A stretch of DNA of 64,000 nucleotides from Faecalibacterium prausnitzii (GCF_003324185.1 NZ_PXUP01000013.1:1-64000); one strand, 5' to 3'. Counted from the stretch's first letter, positions 8,305 to 16,689 are shown. The notes: a model not told the origin generated them from the letters alone. Program-made: numbers and translations.

Positions 8305-9855
8305 TTATCTCTCGTGATGTTGCGTCCGTTCGTCCTCCCGGAAGAACAGGGCAACATTCTGTTTTGCATCTTTCAGCTTGAGCAGTTCGATCTTGGCTTC
8401 CTTGTACTGCTCATAGAACTGGGCCTTTTCGGAAGCAAGAGCGCAGTATTCCGCTTCCAGCTTGTTCGGACTTGGCAGTTTAGTGATGTTGTTTGCCTTG
8501 AGATAGGCTGCTGCTGTCCGGTATGCTGTCAGCTCTGCACGATGCTGTTCTTCAAAGGTTGCGGGGGATTTGGCAGCGTTCCGTTTCTGCGCGAGCGGTC
8601 GGTACTGCTTGTAGGAAGCAGCATAACGGCGCAGTGTTTGGTTGTTTGCCATGCGGGTTTCGAGGTCTTTCACTACGGCCAGCGATTCATGGAACTTGGT
8701 GTCAAGCTCTGCAATTCTCTGGTCGAGTGCGTCCTCGTTGAGCAGACCTTTCTCCTGCAAAAGAATCAAGGTCTGCGCCATGGCTTTGAGGTTGTGCTTC
8801 TTCGCCCAACGCTCATAGCCGATGCCCTTGCCCTGCTTCAGTTTTGCCTGAATGTCCACCAGCTTCTTGATTCGGTCGGGTTTTTCCTCAAGATTGCTGT
8901 GGAGGATAATGGGCTGGCTCTTGGCATTTTCTTTCAAGGTGGCAAGCACGAGTTCTTTCTCAAACTTGTCACCGAGGCTGTGCGCCCGGATAAACTTCTT
9001 TCTTCCGGCTGGCAGGTAGCTGAGCCGCCCACGGCTTTTCTTGACCGTGATGCCGTACTGCTGCAAGAGCCTGTCCGAGAAATCTTCAAAGCTCGCTGCA
9101 TTGTCCAGCACATCCGAGATCTGTTTCCGCAAAGTCTCCTTTGCGGTTTCAAACTCCGTTTGTGTAGGCTGCTGTCCGGCGGCAAGCAGGGCAGCGTTTT
9201 CACGGTCGAGTTTCATTTGACTGCGCCGTTTCATCCAGTATTCACGCTCGCTCACACGCTTTTTCGAGCTGAGCAGGTCGATCTGGTACAGCTTGGCATC
9301 CTGACACATTTCCATGACTGCGACACGCAGGTGCCGCATGGTCTGGGCTGTGCTGGAATGCTTCATGCCCTCACGCCAGTCACGGGGCTTTTGCATATAG
9401 GGCTTGCGCTCCACTTCTCGTGTCCGGACGCTGCCGATCACGATGTGGACATGGATATTTCCCGAATGGTTGTGTCCGTCCGGGTGGGTGCAGACGATAG
9501 CAGGATGACCGGGAAAGTTCTCTTTGCAGAAGTTCAGGCCGAGGGCCTGTGCCTTTTCCATCGTCAGCCCATTTTCGGCTGCATCCCGCGGGTCGAAGCT
9601 GATGATATACTGGTGACTCTTGATGTCATCCGGGTGGTTGTTCTTGTCGTACTTCCGGTTTGCCAGCAGGCAGGCCATTGCAAACGAGGCTTCGCCGCAT
9701 TCAAGGGTGTCCAGAATGTACGATTCCCGCAGCTTGGGTCTGCTCTGTTCATCCAGAATTTTCTTGCCGGAAAATTCATCGTGCTGGTAAACCAGATAGG
9801 TCTCAGCGGCAGAGTAGTCCGAATTTTTAGAGGCGATATGCTTCAGCGTTGCCAT
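8305..9855 (-). CDS. MobP-type relaxase
   Basis: A 516-residue relaxase that would nick oriT and pilot the strand during mobilisation. The metal-binding three-histidine region is clear (HPDGHNHSGNIHVHIVIGS near residue 125), and tyrosines in AAETYLVY near residue 20 are candidate nucleophiles. The C-terminal half is long, basic and helical. The start overlaps the mobC reading frame by 29 bases. With MobC and the hairpin-rich region just upstream it makes a complete mobilisation cassette that could use the VirD4/T4SS of this or another element. Confidence 0.9.
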   Translation of the reverse strand: MATLKHIASKNSDYSAAETYLVYQHDEFSGKKILDEQSRPKLRESYILDTLECGEASFAMACLLANRKYDKNNHPDDIKSHQYIISFDPRDAAENGLTMEKAQALGLNFCKENFPGHPAIVCTHPDGHNHSGNIHVHIVIGSVRTREVERKPYMQKPRDWREGMKHSSTAQTMRHLRVAVMEMCQDAKLYQIDLLSSKKRVSEREYWMKRRSQMKLDRENAALLAAGQQPTQTEFETAKETLRKQISDVLDNAASFEDFSDRLLQQYGITVKKSRGRLSYLPAGRKKFIRAHSLGDKFEKELVLATLKENAKSQPIILHSNLEEKPDRIKKLVDIQAKLKQGKGIGYERWAKKHNLKAMAQTLILLQEKGLLNEDALDQRIAELDTKFHESLAVVKDLETRMANNQTLRRYAASYKQYRPLAQKRNAAKSPATFEEQHRAELTAYRTAAAYLKANNITKLPSPNKLEAEYCALASEKAQFYEQYKEAKIELLKLKDAKQNVALFFREDERTQHHER

Positions 9856-10261
9856 ACAGTTTACCCAGAACTTTCTCGGCGCTGAGCCGGAATGCAGTCA
9901 GGTCTGCAAGTTCGTCAAGGATTTTCGCCCGGATCTGCTCGGTGTCTGCACCGCCGGAATTGAAGTGCCTTGCAAGCTGGTTGAGGTTGCCGCCCACCTT
10001 GCTGCACTGAGCAAGCAAGGTGGAGACAGCGTTCAGAGTTTCTTCGCCGCCGCCGGCAACGATGACAGTTTTCTCGATCTTGACGTTGTGGATGGCACGG
10101 CGGATAAAAGTGGAGAGGGAGAGATTCAGGAGTTTGCAAGTGAGTTCCAGTGACGCTTTTTCCTCCGCTGTCACACGGAACTTGATGACGTGCGTTTTGT
10201 TGTTCGGCGTGTCGTGGTGCTGGGAATTGCTAGGGGTCGATTGAACATTCGTTTTGGTCAT
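9827..10261 (-). CDS. mobC: MobC-like relaxosome accessory protein
   Basis: A 144-residue protein with an N-terminal ribbon-helix-helix-like segment (VIKFRVTAEEKASLELTCKL) and the MobC signature CSKVGGNLNQLARHFN in the second half. MobC helps the relaxase open oriT and usually represses its own promoter. The ATG at 10261 follows AGGAGGTACA. It precedes and overlaps the relaxase gene. Confidence 0.88.
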   Translation of the reverse strand: MTKTNVQSTPSNSQHHDTPNNKTHVIKFRVTAEEKASLELTCKLLNLSLSTFIRRAIHNVKIEKTVIVAGGGEETLNAVSTLLAQCSKVGGNLNQLARHFNSGGADTEQIRAKILDELADLTAFRLSAEKVLGKLYGNAEAYRL

Positions 10262-10322
10262 TGTACCTCCTGTCTGTTCGATAACTCCTCGGTGAAGTTA
10301 TGTAAGCACGACACGCCGTTGC

Positions 10323-10452
10323 TATTCGCACCGCAAGGTGCGAATATGAGCAGGGTTTGGGGCAGGTACGCCCCAACAAGATCACATCAAAACTCGCAAG
10401 AGTTGCAGATGTGAAGTCCCGGTGGAGCACAACATTTTCAAGAATTGAAAAT
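10323..10452. other. Candidate origin of transfer (oriT)
   Basis: Just upstream of mobC lie four strong inverted repeats: ATTCGCACC/GGTGCGAAT (10324-10345), TTGGGGC/GCCCCAA (10357-10376), TCACATC/GATGTGA enclosing AACTC/GAGTT (10382-10414), and ATTTTCAA/TTGAAAAT (10434-10452). Dense hairpins next to mobC and a relaxase are what an oriT looks like. The nick site cannot be read from the sequence alone. Confidence 0.6.
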
Positions 10453-10947
10453 TTGTGGCCACGGGACGGTTCTTGCTCTCCACCGCTGCGCTCAAAACGC
10501 ATTTCCGAAAGTTGTTTCCGAATTGTTAAGACGCAAAAAATAAGTAGAGGTGGTCCTGCTCATGTAAGGGGGTCACCGTTTGCTCCGAACGAAGTTCCTG
10601 CCCCTGTTTGCGCAGCGGCGTTAACGGAAAGTCGGTATCACGTCCGGTCGGCTCATGAAATTTTCAAGGTGCAGCTCCATTAAAGAAAAATACCGCCCGC
10701 GCAGTACAGGCGAAGGATTTTGTCGGGGTAAAACGGCGGCAAAATGATCGGGTGTGTTGCGGGACGGTAAATTCTTCGCAAGAAATAAAACCGCACAGAA
10801 TCGTTTCTTTACAGAAATCGCTGTGGATTTGTTGGGAATGATAACATAAGTATTGATGTGTGTCAACACTTCAGGATAATGAATACATCAGATGAACGAA
10901 ACACACAAAGCACAAGCGAAAGCAAAGCAATGTTTTAGGAGAATGTT
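10453..10947. other. Non-coding stretch between oriT and agrC
   Basis: No open reading frame with a ribosome site was found. An imperfect repeat AAGTATTGA/TCAACACTT lies near 10850-10870, downstream of the agrC stop on the minus strand. The rest shows no clear structure. Confidence 0.4.
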
Positions 10948-12216
10948 TTAATTTTCGCAGTTCAGACGAACCTGAAGCGTAAATACACCATCTTTCTTCT
11001 TCGTGTAGAAGTCACCATGGTTTTCCTGAACGATACGGTTTATATTTTTTAGCCCGTAGCCATGATGTTCTCCGATGCGGATTCCGCGAGAAGTATCACT
11101 GTATGGGTTTTCCAGCCGATAGAAGAGGCTTCGATACTGCTTGCGCAGCTGTAGATGAATGATTCTCTGTTCCGCTGGCAGGTCGCAACAGGCTTCGATG
11201 GCATTGTCAAATGTGTTTCCGATAATGATGCTCAAAGACAACGATGAGATCGTCAGGACTTCAGGAATCGTCACATCCAGTTTGACGTTGATGTTATTCC
11301 TTTCCGCAATTCGTAAGTAATAATTCAAAAGAGCATCAACAACAGGATTTCCGACCGCAGAAATATTTGTGGAACGCTCGAAAACATCCGTGGCAGCCTG
11401 CGCAATCTTGTGAAGTTCTTCGGTATCACCGTGTTCTGCAACTGCCTGCATCGCCAGGATGTATTTCTTCACATCATGCCGCAGAGAACGGACTTCTTCC
11501 TGGCGTTCTTTGAGCTGCTGGTAGTATTCCATTTGAAGATTGTACTGCTGTTCGTTGAACTTAACTTTGAATTTTTCCAGTTCATTTTCCCGGAGAGCTT
11601 CCACATAGAACACGATCAGGATGTTTATAAGGAGAAGCACCGCCATAAGACCGACCATATAATCCGGGAAATACTCATCCGCAGCATGATACTGTGCCAC
11701 ATAACAGACAGCAATACTTGCGATTTGAATCGCAATGATCGGCAGCAGCCATAGGATACGCAGAGCATTTCCTTTTCGGCTGAAAAAATGTGAGATCAGG
11801 ACTACGAGTGGAATTTGAATCAGGTTTGAAAAAACAACATAGACCAACCGTGCTGCCCCAGCCTGCATTAGAATGTCGGTATCCGGGATACGCAGCCCAA
11901 TCAGAAGCATTGCAAGCACTTCCACCAAAGCAATCAGTGTGAAGAAAGCTCCGCTTGCAAAAACCGCCTGCCACGGTCGAACCTCATAGAACAGCAATGC
12001 AAGGAAAAATCCGCCAACTAAAAGATAGATCGTGCGCTGCGTCACCCAATCCGGGAATAAACTCAAAGCACACTGCCCAGCAATCAAGAGTGCAACATAG
12101 GCATAGAACCACCTTGAGACGGGCTCCTTTTTGGAAAACAGCCGACCGATAAAAAGCAGCAACAGGGCAATGTTGGCAAAGCTCCCTGCAAACTCAACGA
12201 AATAATAAAGCATCAT
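10948..12216 (-). CDS. agrC: AgrC-like sensor histidine kinase (GHKL)
   Basis: Membrane sensor for a cyclic autoinducing peptide. The first ~195 residues form six or so membrane segments, followed by a coiled coil (about 195-235), the phosphoacceptor region SLRHDVKKYILAMQ, and a GHKL ATP-binding domain with N box (GNTFDNAIEAC) and glycine box (HHGYGLKNINRIV). This order is that of AgrC/ComD-type kinases. The start at 12216 is set by an ATGA overlap with the agrA stop, so the two are translationally coupled. It is minus strand and divergent from agrB. Confidence 0.9.
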   Translation of the reverse strand: MMLYYFVEFAGSFANIALLLLFIGRLFSKKEPVSRWFYAYVALLIAGQCALSLFPDWVTQRTIYLLVGGFFLALLFYEVRPWQAVFASGAFFTLIALVEVLAMLLIGLRIPDTDILMQAGAARLVYVVFSNLIQIPLVVLISHFFSRKGNALRILWLLPIIAIQIASIAVCYVAQYHAADEYFPDYMVGLMAVLLLINILIVFYVEALRENELEKFKVKFNEQQYNLQMEYYQQLKERQEEVRSLRHDVKKYILAMQAVAEHGDTEELHKIAQAATDVFERSTNISAVGNPVVDALLNYYLRIAERNNINVKLDVTIPEVLTISSLSLSIIIGNTFDNAIEACCDLPAEQRIIHLQLRKQYRSLFYRLENPYSDTSRGIRIGEHHGYGLKNINRIVQENHGDFYTKKKDGVFTLQVRLNCEN

Positions 12217-12911
12217 CTTCCCAAATAAGCGTTGAAGATCTGATTGAACTCCTGACGCTTCCTCCTGCTGATCGGCAGCTGATGTCCGCTGGAAAGAAAA
12301 ACAGCGGTTCCCGTAGCGTAAACAATGTGTTCCATGTTGACGAGATAACTTTTGTGTGGTGACACAAAGCACCGTTTGGGAAGCTGCTCCAAGGCTTCAG
12401 GAATGCTCATTCGCAATGTAAGGTCTTGCTCCTTGCAGTGAATCAGAACTTTATGTCCGTGGCTTTCCAGAAAGTAAATGTCCGATGTTTCCAAGGACAT
12501 GGTAACACCATCGTATTCGATCGTGAAATGTTTGGAGTTCAGTTCCTGAAGGACGGCATCCATTGCCGCAGCGAACAGCGTCTGATCCAAAGGTTTGACA
12601 AGGTAGCGGAATGCAATGCCATATCCCTGCACAGCGTACTCATGCCGCTTCGTGACAAATACCACCAAAGGATGCTTCTCCATCTGAATCAAAGACTGCG
12701 CCAGCTGAAAACCGTTGGATGGCATCTCGATATCGAGAAGAAGCAGATCAAAGGATTTCTTCTGCATTTGCAATTCGCTCAGAAGTTCGTTTCCATCCAT
12801 GTAAGTTTCAATGTCAAAGCAGCCTTGCACATCGTACTGCTGGACGCTTTGAACAATGCCATCAAGGTCTGATTTCTCATCATCGCAGACTGCAACGTGG
12901 TACTTCAGCAT
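12213..12911 (-). CDS. agrA: AgrA-like LytTR response regulator
   Basis: A 232-residue response regulator. The receiver domain (residues ~1-120) has the acidic pair CDDEK and the phosphoacceptor LLLLDIEMP; the C-terminal ~100 residues are a LytTR DNA-binding domain (TIEYDGVTMSLETSDIYFLES, and CFVSPHKSYLVNM). ATG 12911 has GGAGG 9 bases upstream. LytTR regulators bind paired direct repeats, and such a pair is present upstream of agrB. The pair agrA-agrC has its own promoter at 12946-12974. Confidence 0.92.
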   Translation of the reverse strand: MLKYHVAVCDDEKSDLDGIVQSVQQYDVQGCFDIETYMDGNELLSELQMQKKSFDLLLLDIEMPSNGFQLAQSLIQMEKHPLVVFVTKRHEYAVQGYGIAFRYLVKPLDQTLFAAAMDAVLQELNSKHFTIEYDGVTMSLETSDIYFLESHGHKVLIHCKEQDLTLRMSIPEALEQLPKRCFVSPHKSYLVNMEHIVYATGTAVFLSSGHQLPISRRKRQEFNQIFNAYLGR

Positions 12912-12945
12912 TTCGACAACCTCCACAAAATAATGTCCTGCTACT

Positions 12946-12974
12946 ATTATAGACTGTGCAAAGGCTCCTTACAA
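12946..12974 (-). promoter_or_regulatory. Promoter of agrA-agrC
   Basis: On the minus strand TTGTAA (12969-12974), a 17-base spacer and TATAAT (12946-12951) form a near-consensus sigma-A promoter 34 bases upstream of the agrA ATG. Confidence 0.75.
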
Positions 12975-12986
12975 GTAGCCTGACCT

Positions 12987-13017
12987 ACCACTTTTGTCAC
13001 CAGAACGACCAGTTTTG
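12987..13017 (+). promoter_or_regulatory. Candidate LytTR (AgrA) operator: 21-bp-spaced direct repeats
   Basis: ACCACTTTTG (12987) and ACCAGTTTTG (13008) are direct repeats exactly 21 bp apart, two helical turns, as in known AgrA/ComE-type sites. The second ends 9 bp before the -35 box of the agrB promoter, the usual place for activation. Confidence 0.75.
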
Positions 13018-13026
13018 CCAAACCTC

Positions 13027-13054
13027 TTGATTTTGCTGAAATTTATGATACAGT
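13027..13054 (+). promoter_or_regulatory. Promoter of the agrB-agrD cargo operon
   Basis: TTGATT (13027-13032), a 16-base spacer and TACAGT (13049-13054). The -10 box is poor, which fits a promoter needing an activator bound at the LytTR repeats just upstream. Confidence 0.65.
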
Positions 13055-13090
13055 GAAGCAAAAATCAGAAGATAAGGTGGCGCAACTGCA

Positions 13091-13678
13091 ATGTGGGAAC
13101 GCACGCTGTCTCAAAAATCAGTCCGTCTTTTCTGCGAGCAAAAAGTGATAGATGAAGCAAAGGCGGATGCGTATGTCTATGGGTACGAGTTGCTCATATC
13201 ATCTGTTGTGAGCGTTCTGCTTGTTGTTTTAATCGCTGTTGTGTGTGGTGATGTGCGGTACGCACTTTCATTTTTGATTGGGTTTATCCCACAGCGAATC
13301 TACATTGGCGGATACCATGCAACATCGCACACCAGATGCTATTTGGCATTCTCCGGACTGGCACTTATCTGCATTTTGCTAAGTAAGGCAATCGCAGCAA
13401 ATCACCTTTTCCGTATCCTGACAACAGTAGCTCTTTTGGGCATCTCTATCTTTCTCTCACCTATCGAAGCAAAGAATAAGCCTTTAAGTGAAAAGAAGCG
13501 GTCAAGTTACAAGATGGTCGCATCTGTTCTTTCGTCAATAGATTTCCTGCTTGCCATTTTTAATGTGCTTCCGTATACACGTCATGTAGTTTGCTACTAT
13601 CTCTCCAAATGGGTATTGATTGTATTCTCAACAATTCCTTTGGTTCAACAAAAATTTAATGCCAACTTTTGTAGATAG
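13091..13678 (+). CDS. agrB: AgrB-like autoinducer-processing membrane peptidase
   Basis: AgrB cuts the AgrD precursor and forms its thiolactone ring at the membrane. The 195-residue protein has the catalytic His and Cys in GGYHATSHTRCY (His ~77, Cys ~84) and four to six membrane segments, the normal size and layout. AAGGTGG lies about 10 bases before the ATG. It heads an AT-rich operon running to about 17.4 kb. Its likely substrate, AgrD, is not adjacent but about 1 kb downstream. Confidence 0.93.
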   Translation: MWERTLSQKSVRLFCEQKVIDEAKADAYVYGYELLISSVVSVLLVVLIAVVCGDVRYALSFLIGFIPQRIYIGGYHATSHTRCYLAFSGLALICILLSKAIAANHLFRILTTVALLGISIFLSPIEAKNKPLSEKKRSSYKMVASVLSSIDFLLAIFNVLPYTRHVVCYYLSKWVLIVFSTIPLVQQKFNANFCR

Positions 13679-13690
13679 GGAGGTGATAAC

Positions 13691-13861
13691 ATGAAAAAAA
13701 ACAAATGGGTGCTGCTTCTTATCGCTTTTGTTGCATTTTTGGTATTGGTTTATTTTATTGGTGCTTGCCTTAATGCAACGGCAGAGGCATTGACAATTAT
13801 TTCGCTCTGCATCGGCATACTGGTCATTTATTTAGTCGTAAAAGCAATCAAATCAAAATAA
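13691..13861 (+). CDS. Small membrane protein in agr operon
   Basis: A 56-residue protein (MKKNKWVLLLIAFVAFLVLV...) with two hydrophobic segments, a GACLN motif between them and a basic tail (KAIKSK). The ribosome site GGGAGGTGA is excellent. It has no AgrD-type core and no recognised family. Its position between agrB and the interrupted secreted-protein gene suggests co-expression with the quorum system. Confidence 0.7.
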   Translation: MKKNKWVLLLIAFVAFLVLVYFIGACLNATAEALTIISLCIGILVIYLVVKAIKSK

Positions 13862-13879
13862 GGAAAGGAAAATGTGATC

Positions 13880-14663
13880 ATGAGTACAAGAAAATTCATC
13901 AAAAAACTTACGGCGAGTCTGCTTTGAGTAGCTTAAGCGAGCGACAACCACCAGCTCCGCTGGTGGAGTAGAAAATGCTTTAGCTATAAGATTCGAGCAA
14001 AGCGAGATGACAAAGAAATTGTTATCTTAGAAGATGCACTTTGCAACATAGCTCGTTAGAGCGGTAGGGCAGGTAATGCAGATGAAAGACGCTTGCTCGA
14101 GGCCCCTTGAGGGGCTTTGCCAGTAGGATGCCCTTCTAGGGCTTACTCAAGCCACCGGCTTAGCCGGTGGTTTTGACTTTATTGCGGTTGTAATGTCGTT
14201 TGGCGTTCAGTCTGCCTTCGCTGAATCGAATTCACCGAAAGCTACCGTTAAGAACAATGTTGTTACTTTTAGCAATCTCGATCAACTGAAGGCAAACGAG
14301 AAGCTCGCAATTGCGGTAGTTGACAGTAATGGTGATCCAGCAACTATTACTATCGAGTCAGTGGACAATTCAATTTCTCGTGTAGCGAAATCGTCGAATT
14401 CTTGGAAGGTTTCGTATAAGGGAGTGGTGATTCATGCATATTTTTATATGACAGTGACGAATAACAAAGTCACAAATGCATGGGACTATTCGATTACAAC
14501 TTTGGGTTCCACATATAGTGATGCAAGTTTGACGTATAACTCCAGTTCGGCAAAACTCACCTTTACCAGTAACGCTTATAATGGTATTGCTTCTCATACT
14601 TGCTGGCTGAAGGGAACTCCTCGCGGAACAAACAATGAAGTCGATGTAACGTATTCTATGTAA
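13880..14663 (+). pseudogene. Secreted-protein gene split by an IS200/IS605-like insertion (DUF5626-like)
   Basis: A signal peptide begins at ATG 13880 (MSTRKFIKKLTASLL), behind a GGAAAGGAAA ribosome site, then hits TGA at 13925 where a ~253-bp insertion starts. After it, the rest of the signal peptide (FIAVVMSFGVQSAFA) and a ~140-residue exported domain continue to 14663. The domain (SWKVSYKGVVIHAYFYMTV) resembles DUF5626-like secreted proteins; this is a weak assignment. Joining 13924 to 14178 restores the frame. As read, the protein cannot be made with an intact signal unless the insert is removed from DNA or RNA; restart at 14193 would give a shortened signal. Confidence 0.75.
13925..14177 (+). 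mobile_element. Non-autonomous IS200/IS605-like element with omega-RNA-like structure
   Basis: About 253 bp with no transposase. The left end has a subterminal hairpin CCACCAG/CTGGTGG; the right end has CCACCGGC-TTA-GCCGGTGG, followed by TTTTGAC. The left junction reads CTTTGA, similar to the right. There are no terminal inverted repeats or target duplication, as expected for IS200/IS605 hairpin-end transposition. Two more hairpins, GCCCC-TTGA-GGGGC and GCCCT-TCT-AGGGC, sit inside the right half, where IS605-family omega (TnpB guide) RNA scaffolds lie. Ends are uncertain by a few bases. Confidence 0.75.
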
Positions 14664-14676
14664 TGTGGAGGACAAT

Positions 14677-14823
14677 ATGAAACAGAATTCACAAAAACTG
14701 ATTTTTTTCCTGAGTAAAATTACATGTGCTTTTGCAATGGCGATTGCAGTCTTAAGTGTGAATAGCACCTGCTGCTTTACAGCGTATCAGCCGGATGTCC
14801 CTGAATCGCTTGATCGCAACTAA
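14677..14823 (+). CDS. agrD: AgrD cyclic-lactone autoinducer precursor
   Basis: A 48-residue peptide with the AgrD plan: a hydrophobic amphipathic N-terminal helix (residues 8-27), a short core NSTCCFTA, and the conserved charged tail YQPDVPESL. By analogy with Listeria AgrD, where the ring lies directly before YEP, the predicted ring is Cys32 to Ala36, with cleavage before Tyr37. The second cysteine (Cys33) inside the ring is unusual. GGAGG lies 7 bases before the ATG. It is intact although the upstream gene is interrupted, and is probably the substrate of AgrB. Confidence 0.88.
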   Translation: MKQNSQKLIFFLSKITCAFAMAIAVLSVNSTCCFTAYQPDVPESLDRN

Positions 14824-14870
14824 ACTCATATGATAGACATTATATCAAAAACGATGTGAGGTGATAGAAT

Positions 14871-15635
14871 ATGAAAGATGTATCTCGAAGAGAATTCTTG
14901 AAAACTTTATGTTTAGGCATAACAGTAGCCGCTTTACAAAATTTGCCAATGACAACGGCTTTTGCAGACAGTGCAATCAGTAAAACAAAAATTATTTCTA
15001 AAAGCGACCGTGAAAATTTGGTGGCTACTGTTGCAAGAACTGTGCAAGTGTCCTACAAAATAGATAAAAATACGATCATTGAAGTAACTCGCTTTACTGA
15101 TATTGATGGACAAAATGTTACCTTGAACCGGAGCGTTAAAGAAGATGGTACAGGTGAACTTGTCTATACGAAAGCCCAAAAAACGAAAAAAAGCAAATTG
15201 ACCAATCAAAGCTATGATGTCTTTTTGAAATTAGCAACTTCAAAATCTATGCCTCAAACAAGGGGAGCCACTGTTGGAAGTGATGTTACAGGATCACAGT
15301 ATAAGCATATATTTGTATCAAATCTCAGCTATACAATTGACAATACGGCGATTGCGCAAATTGAGATTGGTGGAGTTGAAACTGCAGCAAGCCTTTTAAT
15401 TACTGGGTTGCACTTGCCGGGAAGCACTGCTGTTACGGTTGGATCCTTTTTGGTTAGTGTGGTTCTAGCTACTTCTCCATCGAAAGTTGTTATAAATCAA
15501 TCGCTGTATGAAGTCCATTTCGCATATGATAATAGCTACTATACCCATTGCTATCATGATATTTTGTATTCGTATGATTCCGGTGGACACCTTATGGATA
15601 CTACAAAATCGTACCATCAAGCTGTGGGAGGCTAA
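14871..15635 (+). CDS. Exported protein with Tat-like signal, unknown function
   Basis: A 254-residue protein whose N-terminus carries SRREFLK, a consensus twin-arginine motif, then a hydrophobic stretch and a likely cleavage after AFA (about residue 32). The mature part is Ser/Thr-rich and beta-like, with a central hydrophobic segment (about 172-205) that could be a membrane hairpin. No family is recognised. GTGAGGTGA precedes the ATG. It follows agrD by 47 bases and overlaps in codon style with the rest of the AT-rich cargo, so it is probably agr-controlled. Confidence 0.75.
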   Translation: MKDVSRREFLKTLCLGITVAALQNLPMTTAFADSAISKTKIISKSDRENLVATVARTVQVSYKIDKNTIIEVTRFTDIDGQNVTLNRSVKEDGTGELVYTKAQKTKKSKLTNQSYDVFLKLATSKSMPQTRGATVGSDVTGSQYKHIFVSNLSYTIDNTAIAQIEIGGVETAASLLITGLHLPGSTAVTVGSFLVSVVLATSPSKVVINQSLYEVHFAYDNSYYTHCYHDILYSYDSGGHLMDTTKSYHQAVGG

Positions 15636-15637
15636 GA

Positions 15638-15919
15638 ATGAAAAAAGGCAAAAGCAACTTTTTTCTTATTGCTCCTTTTGCCCTTTGGGGCTGCATTTCA
15701 GTATGGACTAGTAATCTTGTCCGATTGACAGATAAAAGCGCAGTACCTTATGCTTGGGCTTCTTTGTTTTTCTCATATGGAATCGTAGCAGTGCATTATA
15801 TCCAAGTGGCAGTATCCTCCAAAGGCTGTAACAATGCCGAAAACGAAAAAATTGCATGGGTTCAGCTTGGGCTTTCAACTTTGTTCTTGATAGTAGCTGT
15901 TGTTCTAGCTATTCAATGA
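15638..15919 (+). CDS. Small three-pass membrane protein
   Basis: A 93-residue protein with three predicted membrane segments (about residues 8-25, 38-58 and 72-92). It starts 2 bases after the previous stop, behind GGGAGG, so it is tightly coupled to the Tat-signal protein and may be its membrane partner. No family is recognised. The 200 bases after it (15920-16122) show only short disrupted frames and no confident gene. Confidence 0.65.
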   Translation: MKKGKSNFFLIAPFALWGCISVWTSNLVRLTDKSAVPYAWASLFFSYGIVAVHYIQVAVSSKGCNNAENEKIAWVQLGLSTLFLIVAVVLAIQ

Positions 15920-16122
15920 AGGAAAGCAAAGTAATCACCCAAAGCAGTGTAAGGTCACAATATTTTCTATTCCAGCAGTATTCTAGTAGTTTCAGCATTT
16001 GTATGGTTCACATTTATTTGCCGAGGAGTATACACCTGAAGGGGAAAATTTAATGAAGGTGATTCCAATGGAGCTTTAGTGTATTGAGTGAAGAAAAAAA
16101 ATAAATTAGGAGGCAGTATACT

Positions 16123-16689
16123 ATGACTAACAAAATCAAACGGCTGATTTCCATTCTATTGGTCACGGTTTTATTTCTCCTGACCATTCAGCCAGCATTT
16201 GCAACTGGAAATAAGAGAAAGATCGATGATTATTCGATAGAAGAACTTCTCAATCTTTCTGTGCAAGAACAAGAGAATCTCGGATTTTATGTTTTGGCCG
16301 AGGTTCCAATGCGCATTCCTGTTTCTAATACAGACGGCTCAAGAGTTGTATCGTATATTGATGGAACATGGAGAGTTCTTTATACAAAGGCCAATGGATT
16401 GGGCTTTTATATGAGTGGAACTACCGTCGGTATTGGCCCGGATTTAATAAAAAATGTTTCAGGAACGGATTACTACACGAGCTATTCCGATAACATCGAA
16501 CGAAGCTGCCCATTTTCAACGACAGCACTAGTTCCAGAACAAAGTATATATAATACAACCTATACATATGACTTCTATGATGTTGGAACTTATCTTGATT
16601 GCAGCGTTGGGTGTTATTTTGGAGTGGTTGGCTCAAGCAAACCAATCTATTGGAGTGCAACTACACAAGTTACCATCCCGAAATTATGA
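16123..16689 (+). CDS. Sec-secreted protein of the agr cargo, unknown function
   Basis: A 188-residue protein with a classic Sec signal peptide (basic start, hydrophobic residues ~8-22, cleavage after AFA about residue 26). The mature part starts with an acidic helix and continues as a Gly/Ser/Tyr-rich, probably beta-structured domain with a pair of cysteines (DCSVGCYF). TAGGAGG precedes the ATG. No family is recognised; it may be an exported effector under agr control. Confidence 0.75.
   Translation: MTNKIKRLISILLVTVLFLLTIQPAFATGNKRKIDDYSIEELLNLSVQEQENLGFYVLAEVPMRIPVSNTDGSRVVSYIDGTWRVLYTKANGLGFYMSGTTVGIGPDLIKNVSGTDYYTSYSDNIERSCPFSTTALVPEQSIYNTTYTYDFYDVGTYLDCSVGCYFGVVGSSKPIYWSATTQVTIPKL

Noticed and set aside
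7342-9885. 847-codon plus-strand frame
   Set aside because: Antisense to the ParB-like and relaxase genes, whose motifs and ribosome sites are clear; its protein has no recognisable domain.
15916-16053. 45-codon frame starting in an ATGA overlap with the small membrane gene
   Set aside because: No ribosome site and the sequence looks like disrupted fragments in several frames; not convincing as a gene.
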